64,000 nucleotides of DNA from contig CALJEQ010000020.1 of NCBI GenBank assembly GCA_938074565.1, positions 1-64,000 on the forward strand, given 5' to 3'. The stretch comes from an uncultured Alkaliphilus sp. GTDB taxonomy: Bacteria > Bacillota > Clostridia > Peptostreptococcales > Natronincolaceae. The notes beneath the pieces are model-generated. The model saw only the letters and a program-made list of their open reading frames with translations. It was not told the DNA's origin and made no database searches. A program made the translations under genes and the position numbers. Positions 18,818-27,710 of this stretch are shown piece after piece (position 1 is the stretch's first letter; the number at the start of each line of letters is the position of its first letter).

Positions 18818-18893
18818 TGGCTGGGATAGAAGGACTCGAACCTTCGGATGACGGAGTCAAAGTCCGTTGCCTTACCGACTTGGCTATATCCCA
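18818..18893 (-). tRNA. tRNA-Gln (anticodon TTG)
   Basis: 76 nt with acceptor TGGGATA / TATCCCA, anticodon stem ACGGA / TCCGT around CTTTGAC (TTG), T-loop GGTTCGAGTCC and an encoded CCA. Confidence 0.96.
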
Positions 18894-18898
18894 ATGTT

Positions 18899-18975
18899 TG
18901 GGGTGGATAATGGGATTCGAACCCACGCATGCAGGAGCCACAATCCTGTGTCTTAACCGCTTGACTATATCCACC
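18899..18975 (-). tRNA. tRNA-His (anticodon GTG)
   Basis: Acceptor GTGGATA / TATCCAC with the extra genomically encoded G at position -1 pairing with the discriminator C, the identity mark of tRNA-His. Anticodon stem CAGGA / TCCTG encloses TTGTGGC (GTG). CCA is encoded. Confidence 0.96.
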
Positions 18976-18996
18976 ATATTATATTTTTTAAAAAAG

Positions 18997-19073
18997 TGGC
19001 GTGCCCACAGGGATTCGAACCCCGGACTCTCGCCTTAGAAGGGCGATGCTCTATCCAGCTGAGCTACGGGCAC
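18997..19073 (-). tRNA. tRNA-Arg (anticodon TCT), copy 2
   Basis: Identical in sequence to the tRNA at 18711-18787, a recent or gene-converted duplication within one cluster. AGA is expected to be the main Arg codon in such an AT-rich genome. Confidence 0.96.
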
Positions 19074-19080
19074 ATTTTTT

Positions 19081-19154
19081 TGGAGCGGGTGAAGGGAATC
19101 GAACCCTCGCGGTCAGCTTGGAAGGCTGAAGTTCTACCACTGAACTACACCCGC
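19081..19154 (-). tRNA. tRNA-Gly (anticodon TCC)
   Basis: 74 nt with acceptor GCGGGTG / CACCCGC, anticodon stem TCAGC / GCTGA around CTTCCAA (TCC), T-loop GGTTCGATTCC and an encoded CCA. It is the first tRNA of the operon. Confidence 0.96.
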
Positions 19155-19197
19155 AAACCTTTTGTTTGTTAGGAATTTTTTTTCCTGACATTTAATA

Positions 19198-19226
19198 ATT
19201 TTATCACTTATTTAGGATTATGTCAA
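19198..19226 (-). promoter_or_regulatory. Promoter of the tRNA operon
   Basis: On the minus strand TTGACA (19221-19226), a 17-bp spacer and TAAAAT (19198-19203) lie 44 bp upstream of tRNA-Gly. This is a near-consensus sigma-A promoter, as expected for stable RNA. Confidence 0.8.
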
Positions 19227-19395
19227 TCTTTTTTTTAACTTACTATTAAACAACATAGTCCTTATTTGAGCAACGAAGTTAATTATATATAATATTTGGT
19301 GGATGGTCAATGCAATTCTTTTGTCAATATATATGATTTACATAAATTAAAGTTTATATACTCAATAATACTTATTTTTTCATCTATTATTAAAT

Positions 19396-19863
19396 TTAAT
19401 CTATTTCAAGAAATTTAATTTTTATGTCTTCCTCTAGTTCCATTACTACAATACTTCTTTGGGATCCGCCTCTAGGTTCTGAAACACTTCCAGGGTTTAA
19501 AAGAATCATTTCCTCTTCTTTTACATAACAAGGAATGTGACTATGTCCGAAAATAACTATATCTGCATTGACTTCTTTCCCTTTATAGAAAATAGTATTT
19601 AAGTTGCTTTTTATGTTATATTGATGTCCGTGACAAATAAAAAATCGTTTCCCTTGTATTTCTTTAATAAGTTCAACATCACCATTAGTATCGCAATTTC
19701 CCTTAACCCCTATTGCTTCTATTCCATATCTATTAGTAATGTAGTGGAGGTCACTGTTATTGTCTCCTGTATGGATAATTAAGTCTACATTTTTCAAATG
19801 TTCCATTGCCATATCAATATACTCACATCTTGAATGACTATCTCCCATTACACCAATTATCAT
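19396..19863 (-). CDS. YfcE/MJ0936-type metallophosphoesterase
   Basis: This 155-aa enzyme has the dinuclear-metal phosphoesterase motifs GDSHSR (8-13), HTGDNN, KGNCD, CHGHQYN and FGHSHIP, in family order. YfcE-like enzymes hydrolyse phosphodiesters in vitro; the physiological substrate is unclear. It is the last gene of gerM-rph-rdgB-yfcE, 6 nt after rdgB, the same order as gerM-rph-ysnA-ysnB in Bacillus subtilis. Confidence 0.93.
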   Translation of the reverse strand: MIIGVMGDSHSRCEYIDMAMEHLKNVDLIIHTGDNNSDLHYITNRYGIEAIGVKGNCDTNGDVELIKEIQGKRFFICHGHQYNIKSNLNTIFYKGKEVNADIVIFGHSHIPCYVKEEEMILLNPGSVSEPRGGSQRSIVVMELEEDIKIKFLEID

Positions 19864-19869
19864 AACTTA

Positions 19870-20478
19870 TTACCCCCCAAATTTTTCATTTAAGGCTATC
19901 TTTAACTTTTCTAAAGCCCGCCCTCTATGACTAATTTGGTTTTTAGTTTCAGAATCTAATTCGCCAAAGGTTTTATCAAATTGAGGTACAATAAACAGTG
20001 GGTCATATCCAAACCCATTAGTTCCAGATGCTTCAACACCAATAATACCTTCACACTCTCCCCTTAATACAATAGTTTCTCCATTGGGAAATACAGCCGC
20101 CATAGCACAAACAAAGCGTCCAGTTCTTTTATCCGTTGGTACACCCTCTAACATCTTCAAAAGTTTTGTATTATTCATCTCTGTTGTAGCCCCTTCTCCT
20201 GCAAAGCGGGCAGAGTATATACCTGGTTGTTTGTCTAAATGGTCTACCTCCAAACCAGAATCATCAGCAATGGAAAGGCAACCTGTCTTTTCCATAATTG
20301 TTGTTGCTTTAATTAAAGCATTTTCTTCAAAAGTTTTTCCATCTTCGATAATTTCAAGACCTTCTAAATTAAAATCTTTCATTGATTTTATTTCCAACGG
20401 AAAATCTGATAATATCTTTCTGATTTCCACTAACTTATGTTGATTTCCCGTAGCCACAACCGCCATATGTTTATCCAT
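19870..20478 (-). CDS. rdgB: XTP/dITP diphosphatase (non-canonical purine NTPase)
   Basis: This 202-aa enzyme cleans the nucleotide pool by hydrolysing dITP, XTP and dHAPTP to monophosphates. The N-terminal TGNQHKL (family TGNxxK), the EDGKTFEENA segment, ADDSGLEVD, the GIYSARFAG motif and FGYDPLF are all present. The start at 20478 fits AGGTGG 8 nt upstream better than a GTG four codons earlier. It lies in the rph-rdgB-yfcE cluster, between the two by 36 and 6 nt. Confidence 0.96.
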   Translation of the reverse strand: MDKHMAVVATGNQHKLVEIRKILSDFPLEIKSMKDFNLEGLEIIEDGKTFEENALIKATTIMEKTGCLSIADDSGLEVDHLDKQPGIYSARFAGEGATTEMNNTKLLKMLEGVPTDKRTGRFVCAMAAVFPNGETIVLRGECEGIIGVEASGTNGFGYDPLFIVPQFDKTFGELDSETKNQISHRGRALEKLKIALNEKFGG

Positions 20479-20514
20479 TAAACTTCCCACCTTATTTAAT
20501 AATAAATATTTATT

Positions 20515-21255
20515 TTACGCTTCAATTCCTATAAGAATTTCACCCAAAGCTTCTTTTTGATAATTGATTAATTGTTGATTTCCTAATTCACCAAGACGTA
20601 GCATTTCCATTAAATCTTCTCTAGAAAAAGGAGCTTCTTCACCTGTTCCTTGTACTTCCACGAATTGTTTATTATCCGTCATTACAATATTCATGTCTAC
20701 CTTAGCAGTTGAATCTTCTTGATAACAAAGGTCTAACAAAGGCTGACCATCAACAATACCCACACTAATAGCGGAAATCATATTTTTAATAGGTAATTTC
20801 TCAAAACCACCCTTTTCTTTTACTGTATTTAACGCATCCACCATTGCTACAAAGGCGCCTGTAATGGAGGCTGTGCGAGTACCCCCGTCTGCTTGAATAA
20901 CATCACAATCTATCCAGATGGTTCTTTCTCCTAAAGCCGTTAAGTCCACCACTGATCTTAAAGCTCTACCTATTAAACGTTGAATTTCTTGTGTTCTTCC
21001 TTCTACTTTACCTTTGCTGGATTCCCTTACTTTTCTTACCTGAGTTGAACCAGGAAGCATTCCATATTCTGCTGTAATCCAACCTTTCCCACTATTTCTT
21101 AGAAAATGAGGAACACGTTCTTCTACATTTGCCGTACAAATAACTTTTGTTTCTCCCATTTCAATTAATACAGAACCTCCTGCATGTTTTGTAAAGTTCC
21201 TTGTTATTTTAATTGGTCTAATCTCGTCAAATTTTCTACCATCTATTCTATTCAA
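20515..21255 (-). CDS. rph: Ribonuclease PH
   Basis: This 246-aa phosphorolytic 3'-5' exoribonuclease trims tRNA 3' ends. It begins [15 protein letters not shown]. It carries the RNase PH core [19 protein letters not shown] and [15 protein letters not shown], then [15 protein letters not shown] and the C-terminal [12 protein letters not shown]. Length matches the family. It lies directly upstream of rdgB, an arrangement widespread in Firmicutes. Confidence 0.97.
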   Translation of the reverse strand: MNRIDGRKFDEIRPIKITRNFTKHAGGSVLIEMGETKVICTANVEERVPHFLRNSGKGWITAEYGMLPGSTQVRKVRESSKGKVEGRTQEIQRLIGRALRSVVDLTALGERTIWIDCDVIQADGGTRTASITGAFVAMVDALNTVKEKGGFEKLPIKNMISAISVGIVDGQPLLDLCYQEDSTAKVDMNIVMTDNKQFVEVQGTGEEAPFSREDLMEMLRLGELGNQQLINYQKEALGEILIGIEA

Positions 21256-21424
21256 GCTATCTCCATCCTTCCTATTATTTTATTGATCTCTATATCTTTT
21301 TTCATTTAGTATTGTATCATACTTTCCATATTTTTGGTGTAATTTACAAAGTTATTATTTCATTTTATCTTTAGCAGATATTAAAATACATATTCATTTA
21401 ACAAAATATATAAACGGAAAAAAA

Positions 21425-21442
21425 TCCGAGAAATTTCTCGGA
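21425..21442 (-). terminator. Terminator after gerM
   Basis: The palindrome TCCGAGAAATTTCTCGGA directly abuts the gerM stop codon and is followed on the minus strand by a T7 run. It implies that rph has its own promoter within 21256-21424. Confidence 0.82.
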
Positions 21443-22441
21443 CTAATATTCATTAAAGAATACAGGTAAATTTAAATTAACTTTTGAAGATAATTGAATT
21501 TCTGTACCTGAAGATAATAATCTAATTTGTGAAATGCTAGGTTCTATTTCCTTTAGTGTAAGTCCTATTTCATATACTAATGATTGTTGTATGCCCTCAT
21601 TATTAGGCATTCGTTTAATTTCTTCTGTAAGGTCTATGTAGGCTACTCCATTTTTAACAAACACATCATTTACAACCACTCCATCTGGAAGCTCACTATA
21701 TAGTCCAGAACCCTCCGGTGCCCCCTCTAACAGCGCCACCAGAGCTGATTTTACGTCTGCTTTTATTGCTTGAATACCTTTTGTTACAGGAACATAATAA
21801 TCATTTAGACCATTGGTGGAGGACTTGTAATATACCACTACAGGGATATTATCTTCCTCTATTTTTTCTGTTAAGTTAATGTTTTCTCTTTGTAAAGGCT
21901 CATCAATTCTAGTGCCAAATTTTAATTTATTCATTGTGTTTCCATTCACCAAAATTTGAACTTCATTAATTGCCTCAAATTCTGTAAGGGTGTATACAAT
22001 TGACTTAACAAGGGCTTTTTCTTCCACCTCGGTTTCATAACTTAATAAATTTTCACTAAAGTCTACTCTACATATTCCTTCGTTAATAGACATACCAATT
22101 ATATCTGTATTTGGTGGTAAAATAGGCATTAGTCCAACCACACTTAAGTCTTCTCTAAGTACTGGTTCATCCACTAGTTGCATCAAAGCACCTTTAGCTA
22201 TTCCTTCTTCCCACGGTATTTTTTTCATCACAGGAATTAATATTCCTTTATCATCACGGTAGTAAAGAACAGTTTCCCTTAAGCCATCTAAATCGTTTGC
22301 CTGACTATCTTCATCGATGATTAAACTAACATCCGTCTCCCCACTATCTCCCAAAAGCATCGATAGGGGATTTTGACATGCTGTAAGCAAAGTCATTAGA
22401 CATATTACAACTAACACATGAATCCATCTGTACCTTTTCAT
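21443..22441 (-). CDS. gerM: GerMN-domain lipoprotein
   Basis: This is a 332-aa lipoprotein with a lipobox LLTAC (Cys at about 22). It has two GerMN domains of about 110-130 aa each; the first starts near VLYYRDDKGILIPV, the second near VVYYKSSTNGLNDYYVPV. Each includes a 'CRVDFSENL' or 'AYIDLTEEI' strand. In Bacillus GerM is needed for sporulation and spore cortex and links engulfment complexes to peptidoglycan. Its place before rph-rdgB-yfcE reproduces the Bacillus order and supports the name. It has its own terminator. Confidence 0.9.
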   Translation of the reverse strand: MKRYRWIHVLVVICLMTLLTACQNPLSMLLGDSGETDVSLIIDEDSQANDLDGLRETVLYYRDDKGILIPVMKKIPWEEGIAKGALMQLVDEPVLREDLSVVGLMPILPPNTDIIGMSINEGICRVDFSENLLSYETEVEEKALVKSIVYTLTEFEAINEVQILVNGNTMNKLKFGTRIDEPLQRENINLTEKIEEDNIPVVVYYKSSTNGLNDYYVPVTKGIQAIKADVKSALVALLEGAPEGSGLYSELPDGVVVNDVFVKNGVAYIDLTEEIKRMPNNEGIQQSLVYEIGLTLKEIEPSISQIRLLSSGTEIQLSSKVNLNLPVFFNEY

Positions 22442-22537
22442 TGATTAATGTCCCCCTCAATCATAAAATACTTTCAAACATTAAAAAAGTAAGAAAGCTT
22501 TTATAACATTATATTAGAAGGGCATCAGTTCTATTCG

Positions 22538-23059
22538 TTATTTCTTCTTGTTTCTAGAAAAATATCCACCTCTTATAGATCTCGTATCCATTACTGTTAC
22601 AAATGCATTTTTATCGTGTTCATCAATCACGCTATAAAGTTTAGATAGACTTTTCCTGGCTAAAGTGACATTAATAAGATGTCTTATTCCTTGTCTACCA
22701 TAACCTTCAAACACAGTAACACCAAACCCTTCATTTCTTAATCTATCCACCAACTTCATAATTTCGTGGTCGGTAATTACCTGTACAATAATATCCCCCA
22801 ATGCCATTTTCTCTTCAAAAAATACCCCCATATAATTACCAGTTGCAAATCCTAAGGCATACACAATTACATTTATAGGATTATCTAATCCACTCAAAAC
22901 TTTACCAATTGCAAGAATATAAATTATAATTTCAAAAAATCCAATAATTGCTGCTTGTTTTCGCCTTCCCCTTACCACCATAATCATTCTTACAGTTGCC
23001 ATACTTACATCTGTAACTCTAGCAAAAAAAATGAATAAATAACCCCAAATAAATTCCAT
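22538..23059 (-). CDS. DUF2179/DUF5698-type membrane protein
   Basis: This 173-aa protein has about three N-terminal membrane helices (WGYLFIFFARVTDVSMATV, AAIIGFFEIIIYILAIG and the segment around INVIVYALGFATGNYMGVF). A cytosolic DUF2179-like alpha/beta domain starts at about 90 (IIVQVITDHEIMKLVDRL) with the typical GFGVTVFEGYGRQG and VMDTRSIRGGYF. The family is common in Firmicutes and related to the C-terminal domain of YitT proteins; its function is not established. An AGGAGGCATG ribosome binding site precedes the start. Confidence 0.88.
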   Translation of the reverse strand: MEFIWGYLFIFFARVTDVSMATVRMIMVVRGRRKQAAIIGFFEIIIYILAIGKVLSGLDNPINVIVYALGFATGNYMGVFFEEKMALGDIIVQVITDHEIMKLVDRLRNEGFGVTVFEGYGRQGIRHLINVTLARKSLSKLYSVIDEHDKNAFVTVMDTRSIRGGYFSRNKKK

Positions 23060-23123
23060 AACATGCCTCCTAACGAATATATATATTATATTCCACTACT
23101 ATCTTTATTTTAATCATTATATA

Positions 23124-23155
23124 AAAAAAAGACCATAAATTAAATGGTCTTTTTT
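23124..23155 (-). terminator. Terminator after the amidase gene
   Basis: The arms AAAAAAAGACCAT and ATGGTCTTTTTT pair perfectly around a short AT loop, 12 nt after the amidase stop codon. Confidence 0.85.
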
Positions 23156-23166
23156 GATGTATCTTA

Positions 23167-25245
23167 TTATTTAAATCTTGTTTCTTCAAAATATTGAACA
23201 ATTGCTTTATATAATGACTCTGCTACTTTTTGACGATATGCTTCGGTTGCCAATTTAGCTTCCTCATTTGGGTTTGATATAAAGCCCATTTCCGTTAATA
23301 CCGCAGGCATTTTAGTGTCTCTTAAAACTTTAACACCACTTCTAGCCACAATACCACGATTAGTACCACCTAAATCCTTAATCATATTATCTTGAAAAAT
23401 TTCAGCTAGTCTTTTATTATTCCTGTTATCTTTAGGGTCACTTTCACTTGGATAATATAGGTTTTCGATCCCCTGCGCACTTGGATTAGTAAAAGAATTG
23501 GCATGAACACTAACAAAGACATCTCCATTAACTTCATTAGCTATTTTAACTCGGTCATCAAGGTTTATAAATACATCAGTTGACCTAGTCATATGGGTTC
23601 TAAACCCAGCATCTGTTAATAATTTATTCAAACGCAAAGAAACGTCCAATACCACATGGGATTCTTTTAATTTTGATGAAACAGCACCAGGGTCTGTACC
23701 ACCATGACCAGGGTCAATAACAACTAAAATTTCTCTATACTTATTTTTATGTTTAAATTCTACTTCTAAATCTTTAGTTAATTCTGGAGAAAGCAACCGA
23801 TGATCTACATCCTTTTCCATTTCTATTAAAATCCGATCATGTTGATTGGAGCTTGTTCTGTCCACTGTTAACTTTTTAATCATGTGATCATTTACTTCAA
23901 TATCAGAAAACTGCAAACCCTCATTAGTTTTAGGTACTAATATTTCTATTATATTAGAATTTGCTAGACGTTTTACTTGGTAACGAGTAGGAGAATTACC
24001 TCTAAACACCAACTTTGAAACAGTCCAACTAGTTGCAGCATAACTTATATTGCTCAAAGGCTTTCCTTCTAAATGAACTAAAAGTTGATTATTTTTTACT
24101 TCAAAATGAAAATCTGCATAACTTTGCTGTTCTTGTAGATCAATTACCACCCTAACAATTTTATCATCTGGTTTATAAAGACTATCTGGCGCAAATTGAG
24201 AAACACGAAGATTTTTTGCCACCCTGCCATTAACAGATATATTATAGTTAGCTCCACTTAGTTGTGCATCTTTTATATCCACCACTAATCTTTCTGGATT
24301 ATTAAACCTTAAGACATTATAATTACTGACATTATCCCCTTCGATAACAACAACTTCTTTCATGTTTTGTTGTTCAGTTTTTACACTCTTTACATGATTG
24401 GTAAAACTAATAACCATATCACCAGTTGCAGGGTCATAACTAATTTTATGGGTTACTGCTGTGTCCAATTCTAGTACAACTCTTGTTTCCAATGGTTGTG
24501 TTTTAAATTGAGACATCCTTATTAATTTAACTCCACTATCAATAATAGGTAGTCTATATACACCATCTGCCTGCATATTTCTTTTATCAATTAAGTCGAA
24601 TCTTGTATTTTTTAAATCCACAACAAGACGTGTTGGATTAGTTAAGTTTGATACTTGATAGGACACTTCTTGATGGGTTTTAATTCTTATCTCTGGTAAA
24701 TAACCATTACCTACATTTATTGCCGACGCCCTTACAGCATTTACATTGGGAATTTCCACTGGCTTATGCTTAAGTAAAACGGTTTGTGTACTATTATTCC
24801 AATTTACTTCTAACCCTATGGTTTCTGCAACAAAACGAATAGGTACCATTGTACGGCCATTAATTAACTTTGGCGCAACAGCATCTGGTAACGGACTGTT
24901 TACACCATTAACCATCGCTATACTATTATTTATTTGTAAAACAATTTCCTTATCTACAGTCTTTACAACTACTTCTTGTTTTCCACTATTCCAATTTACA
25001 TCTGCCTGTATATTTTCCATAATAATACGCAAAGGAACTAAGGTTCTATCATTGTGTATTACAGGAGGTACATCCGATTGTATTAATTGGTCATTAATGC
25101 TTAATTGTGCCACCTTAAAAGTCACCAATCTTCCATCCATACTCATTTGAATAGTACCGGTACCATTGGTAGCCGCATTTGCATTAACAATCATCATCGA
25201 CACCAATAATTGTATTATCAATACAATCGACATCAGTTTCTTCAT
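23167..25245 (-). CDS. Exported N-acetylmuramoyl-L-alanine amidase with AMIN domains
   Basis: This is a 692-aa secreted murein hydrolase. Signal peptide is at about 1-24 (ending NANA-A). A copper-amine-oxidase-like N-terminal region at about 40-160 has two repeats (RTLVPLRIIMEN and RTMVPIRFVAET). Several AMIN-type beta domains at about 185-500 would target the cell envelope. A zinc Amidase_3 domain at about 510-690 has VVIDPGHGGTDPGAV, SVHANSF and the catalytic Glu in LTEMGFISNP. It cleaves the amide between MurNAc and L-Ala. The start at 25245 is chosen because AGGAGG lies 8 nt upstream and a signal peptide follows at once; a 17-codon upstream extension would bury it. Confidence 0.95.
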   Translation of the reverse strand: MKKLMSIVLIIQLLVSMMIVNANAATNGTGTIQMSMDGRLVTFKVAQLSINDQLIQSDVPPVIHNDRTLVPLRIIMENIQADVNWNSGKQEVVVKTVDKEIVLQINNSIAMVNGVNSPLPDAVAPKLINGRTMVPIRFVAETIGLEVNWNNSTQTVLLKHKPVEIPNVNAVRASAINVGNGYLPEIRIKTHQEVSYQVSNLTNPTRLVVDLKNTRFDLIDKRNMQADGVYRLPIIDSGVKLIRMSQFKTQPLETRVVLELDTAVTHKISYDPATGDMVISFTNHVKSVKTEQQNMKEVVVIEGDNVSNYNVLRFNNPERLVVDIKDAQLSGANYNISVNGRVAKNLRVSQFAPDSLYKPDDKIVRVVIDLQEQQSYADFHFEVKNNQLLVHLEGKPLSNISYAATSWTVSKLVFRGNSPTRYQVKRLANSNIIEILVPKTNEGLQFSDIEVNDHMIKKLTVDRTSSNQHDRILIEMEKDVDHRLLSPELTKDLEVEFKHKNKYREILVVIDPGHGGTDPGAVSSKLKESHVVLDVSLRLNKLLTDAGFRTHMTRSTDVFINLDDRVKIANEVNGDVFVSVHANSFTNPSAQGIENLYYPSESDPKDNRNNKRLAEIFQDNMIKDLGGTNRGIVARSGVKVLRDTKMPAVLTEMGFISNPNEEAKLATEAYRQKVAESLYKAIVQYFEETRFK

Positions 25246-25376
25246 TTGTTTGTCCTCCTCTTTATGTACTTTCCACTGATGGAAAATAGTAATCAATCCA
25301 TTTATTTTACTTGACAGAATTTGCTTAATCTACAAAATCTAACACTTTTCCCATTCAATCATTCTGCTATACTATA

Positions 25377-25406
25377 TTTATATCATTACATAAAAACTTA
25401 TGTCAA
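25377..25406 (-). promoter_or_regulatory. Promoter of the amidase gene
   Basis: TTGACA (25401-25406), an 18-bp spacer and TATAAA (25377-25382) on the minus strand, about 130 bp upstream of the start. The rest of the 362-bp gap holds only the next gene's terminator. Confidence 0.7.
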
Positions 25407-25511
25407 CATATCCAACTATTTGTAATAAACATGTAATTTATGACTTATTTTTGTAATACTTATAGACGAAGGTATATTTTGATCATCACAATTATTTTAA
25501 TACAACATAAC

Positions 25512-25559
25512 AAAAGCCAGCCATGACACGTATATAATAATACGATTCATGCTGGCTTT
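25512..25559 (-). terminator. Terminator after the AIR-synthase-like gene
   Basis: Long arms pair from AAAAGCCAGC to GCTGGCTTT with an inner CATGA / TCATG stretch. The minus-strand tail is TTTTGTT. Confidence 0.82.
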
Positions 25560-25607
25560 CATGAGTAAAATTCAATTATTAACAACTTACACATACATTT
25601 AAAAGCT

Positions 25608-26594
25608 TTAAATCACCTTATAAAGCTCGTCTACATCAGGGGCATCCAATGGAACAACCAACCCATTTTTAACAATACTACGGTCTTTTTCTGTTATTGT
25701 AGCCACTTCTGTAGCTTCTATGCCTGCCTCCTTAAAGGTGTTAAATAATGTATCTTTGTTTTCTGATGATACCGTCATCACCATAACGCCACTGGAGATT
25801 AAACGTAATGGATTAATATTCAGTAAATTGCAAATATCCGATGTTTCCTGCCGAATAGGAATTGCCTTTTCTTGTACCAAAATGCCTAACCCAGAGGCTT
25901 CGGCTAATTCCCAAAGAGCACCTAATATTCCACCCTCTGTAACATCATGCATACCAGTTACGATTCCTAGACCACCTGCCAATACCCCCTCTTTAACTAC
26001 ACTGATGTCTTTAGAAAAGTCTATGGCAGATTTCAGTACTGACTCATCTAACTGTTTTTTTAACTGATCAAATAGATCTGAAGCAATGATTGACACCCCT
26101 TCCAGACCTGCATGTTTTGTCATTATGACAGAATCCCCCACCCTTGCGCCTTTTGTAGCTACCATTTTATGCTTTAATTGTTTTCCTATGGCTGTGGTGG
26201 TAATTACCATGCGATTAACTGCATCAGTAATCTCAGTGTGTCCCCCTATTATTTCAACATTAATGGAGGTAGCTGCCTCGTTGGCATCCATCATTACTCG
26301 CTTTAAGTCCTCTTTTGTTGTTCCCTTAGGGGCTAAGATGGTCATCATTATTCCCAATGGTTCTACTCCATTGGAAGCTACATCATTACACGAAATATGT
26401 ACTGCTAAACTTCCTATAGCGTTCACAGCTCCCGTAATGGGGTCTGAACTTAATACACAAACAAAATCGCCAAAATCAACTACACCGCAATCTTCCCCTA
26501 TTCCAGGGCGAATTAATACCTCTTGTCTATGATGTGTTATATTTGAAAAGATAATTTCCTTTAAAACTTCTGTAGGAACTTTTCCTATTTCCAT
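25608..26594 (-). CDS. AIR synthase-related (PurM/HypE superfamily) protein
   Basis: This 328-aa protein has the two-domain PurM fold: an N-terminal ATP-binding half with GIGEDCGVVDFG and CNDVASNGVEPLG, then an EIIGGHTEITDAV loop and a C-terminal half with GMHDVTEGGILGALWELAE. HypE enzymes of this superfamily end in a PRIC-type Cys that is carbamoylated; this protein ends DELYKVI with no Cys, and no hyp genes are near. It is therefore not a standard hydrogenase maturation factor. The ATP-dependent substrate is unknown. The gene is monocistronic. Confidence 0.88.
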   Translation of the reverse strand: MEIGKVPTEVLKEIIFSNITHHRQEVLIRPGIGEDCGVVDFGDFVCVLSSDPITGAVNAIGSLAVHISCNDVASNGVEPLGIMMTILAPKGTTKEDLKRVMMDANEAATSINVEIIGGHTEITDAVNRMVITTTAIGKQLKHKMVATKGARVGDSVIMTKHAGLEGVSIIASDLFDQLKKQLDESVLKSAIDFSKDISVVKEGVLAGGLGIVTGMHDVTEGGILGALWELAEASGLGILVQEKAIPIRQETSDICNLLNINPLRLISSGVMVMTVSSENKDTLFNTFKEAGIEATEVATITEKDRSIVKNGLVVPLDAPDVDELYKVI

Positions 26595-26658
26595 TCTTTT
26601 TATTCCCCCTACATATAATACTTTATTAACGGTATTATATCATATCTACTTGGCTGAT

Positions 26659-27252
26659 TTAAGCTTCATCATTACAAAAAATACTTTGCCATTCTTGTAA
26701 TGTTAAAACACGATGGTCAGAAATAATATATAACACTTCAATATCCTGCGGTGGAATAGAATGAAGAATTAACACCTCTGCGTCATAACCATTTTTAAGA
26801 TCTTTTCTTTCCTTTAAATTATCTGAAAAGCTTAAAGAGGTATTCCAATACTCTTTTATTAATGATATTCCTTTTGTAGCAATGTAACCTTCCACCTTTT
26901 TAAACATTGGTACTTCCTTCATAATAAATGGTTCATAAACTTGGTTTGCCCTATTCTCATTGGCAACCCAACACCGTTCTATATCAATTTTAATACCTAG
27001 TACAACTGAATGGGAATGAAAAAGAGGAGCACTACGATAATTCATAGAAGCAAAAATAGCTTGGCTACGCTTAACCCAACTGGGAATATTTACAGAACGA
27101 TTGTGGTCAATAAACTGATGAAAATTATAATATTTTTCTGTGTAGGTCACCTTATCATCATATTTAATGCCTTCTTCTAATATTTTATGCAAATCATTAA
27201 TCGTTGCAATATGATACACTTTACCCGTTTTAGTATAATCATCAAAAAACAT
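26659..27252 (-). CDS. Unknown protein with faint DarT/DUF4433-like N-terminus
   Basis: The start at 27252 follows AAGGAGAGAGAA, giving 197 aa rather than a longer frame with no such site. The N-terminal VYHIATINDLHKILEEGI resembles the 'HiT-x-nLpsIl-xxGl' opening of DUF4433/DarT-type ADP-ribosyltransferase folds. Later segments RSQAIFASMN and VVLGIKIDIERCWVAN fit a compact alpha/beta enzyme. The C-terminal AEVLILHSIPPQDIEVLYII also occurs in that type of fold. No antitoxin macrodomain gene is adjacent, so a toxin role is not supported. Function is unknown. Confidence 0.75.
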   Translation of the reverse strand: MFFDDYTKTGKVYHIATINDLHKILEEGIKYDDKVTYTEKYYNFHQFIDHNRSVNIPSWVKRSQAIFASMNYRSAPLFHSHSVVLGIKIDIERCWVANENRANQVYEPFIMKEVPMFKKVEGYIATKGISLIKEYWNTSLSFSDNLKERKDLKNGYDAEVLILHSIPPQDIEVLYIISDHRVLTLQEWQSIFCNDEA

Positions 27253-27360
27253 TTCTCTCTCCTTACTCTGCATCTTATGGCAGTAATAATAATATGATAG
27301 CAATAATTACAATGCATGGACTTTTAAATTAATCATAAACTATTAGTAGGAGGTGGTCTT

Positions 27361-27519
27361 ATGATAATCATTTGTTGCAACAATCCCTGTGTTTATGAAG
27401 ACGATGGAAACTGCACTTTGACTCATGTGACTTCTGTTTCTCAATCATCTAATAAAAGCTGCGCTTACTTCAAAAGCAAAACAGAGAATATTGAACAAAA
27501 AGATACAAATCTATTATAA
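27361..27519 (+). CDS. Small Cys-rich protein, DUF1540-like (52 aa)
   Basis: ATG at 27361 follows a perfect AGGAGGTG site. The 52-aa product begins MIIICCNNPCVYEDDGNCTL and has six Cys, the last in KSCAYF. The spacing CxxxxCxYxxxGxC resembles DUF1540, a short putative metal-binding family of clostridia. A TA-rich hairpin follows the stop. It lies divergent from the 26659 gene. No function is known; a sporulation link is plausible for DUF1540 but not shown here. Confidence 0.72.
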   Translation: MIIICCNNPCVYEDDGNCTLTHVTSVSQSSNKSCAYFKSKTENIEQKDTNLL

Positions 27520-27551
27520 GCCATTCCAAGAAGTATTATGTAGTTATATAA

Positions 27552-27593
27552 AAACAAAATATTATTACTTAAGTAGGCTTAATTATTTTGTTT
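27552..27593 (+). terminator. Probable terminator after the Cys-rich miniprotein
   Basis: AAACAAAATA and TATTTTGTTT form a 10-bp AT-rich stem followed by a T-rich stretch on the plus strand. Confidence 0.5.
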
Positions 27594-27664
27594 GTTTTAA
27601 TTTTTACTAGTATCTAAAGAGACAAATAAATGGTGTTACATTCATCACACTTAAAAATGTTTAC

Positions 27665-27710
27665 AAAAAAACATGTTCCAACCAGTTAATCCTGGTGGGA
27701 ACATGTTTTT
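27665..27710 (-). terminator. Terminator of the feo operon
   Basis: Arms AAAAAACATGTTCC and GGAACATGTTTTT, with an inner ACCAG / CTGGT pairing, form a strong hairpin with T runs on both strands. The stop codon of the minus-strand zinc-ribbon gene lies inside it. Confidence 0.85.

Noticed and set aside
18808-19038. Plus-strand ORF across the tRNA cluster
   Set aside because: Its peptide is antisense read-through of three tRNA genes, a familiar false gene call.
26659-27252. DarT-type toxin of a toxin-antitoxin pair
   Set aside because: The N-terminal resemblance is slight, no macrodomain antitoxin gene is adjacent, and the gene stands alone.
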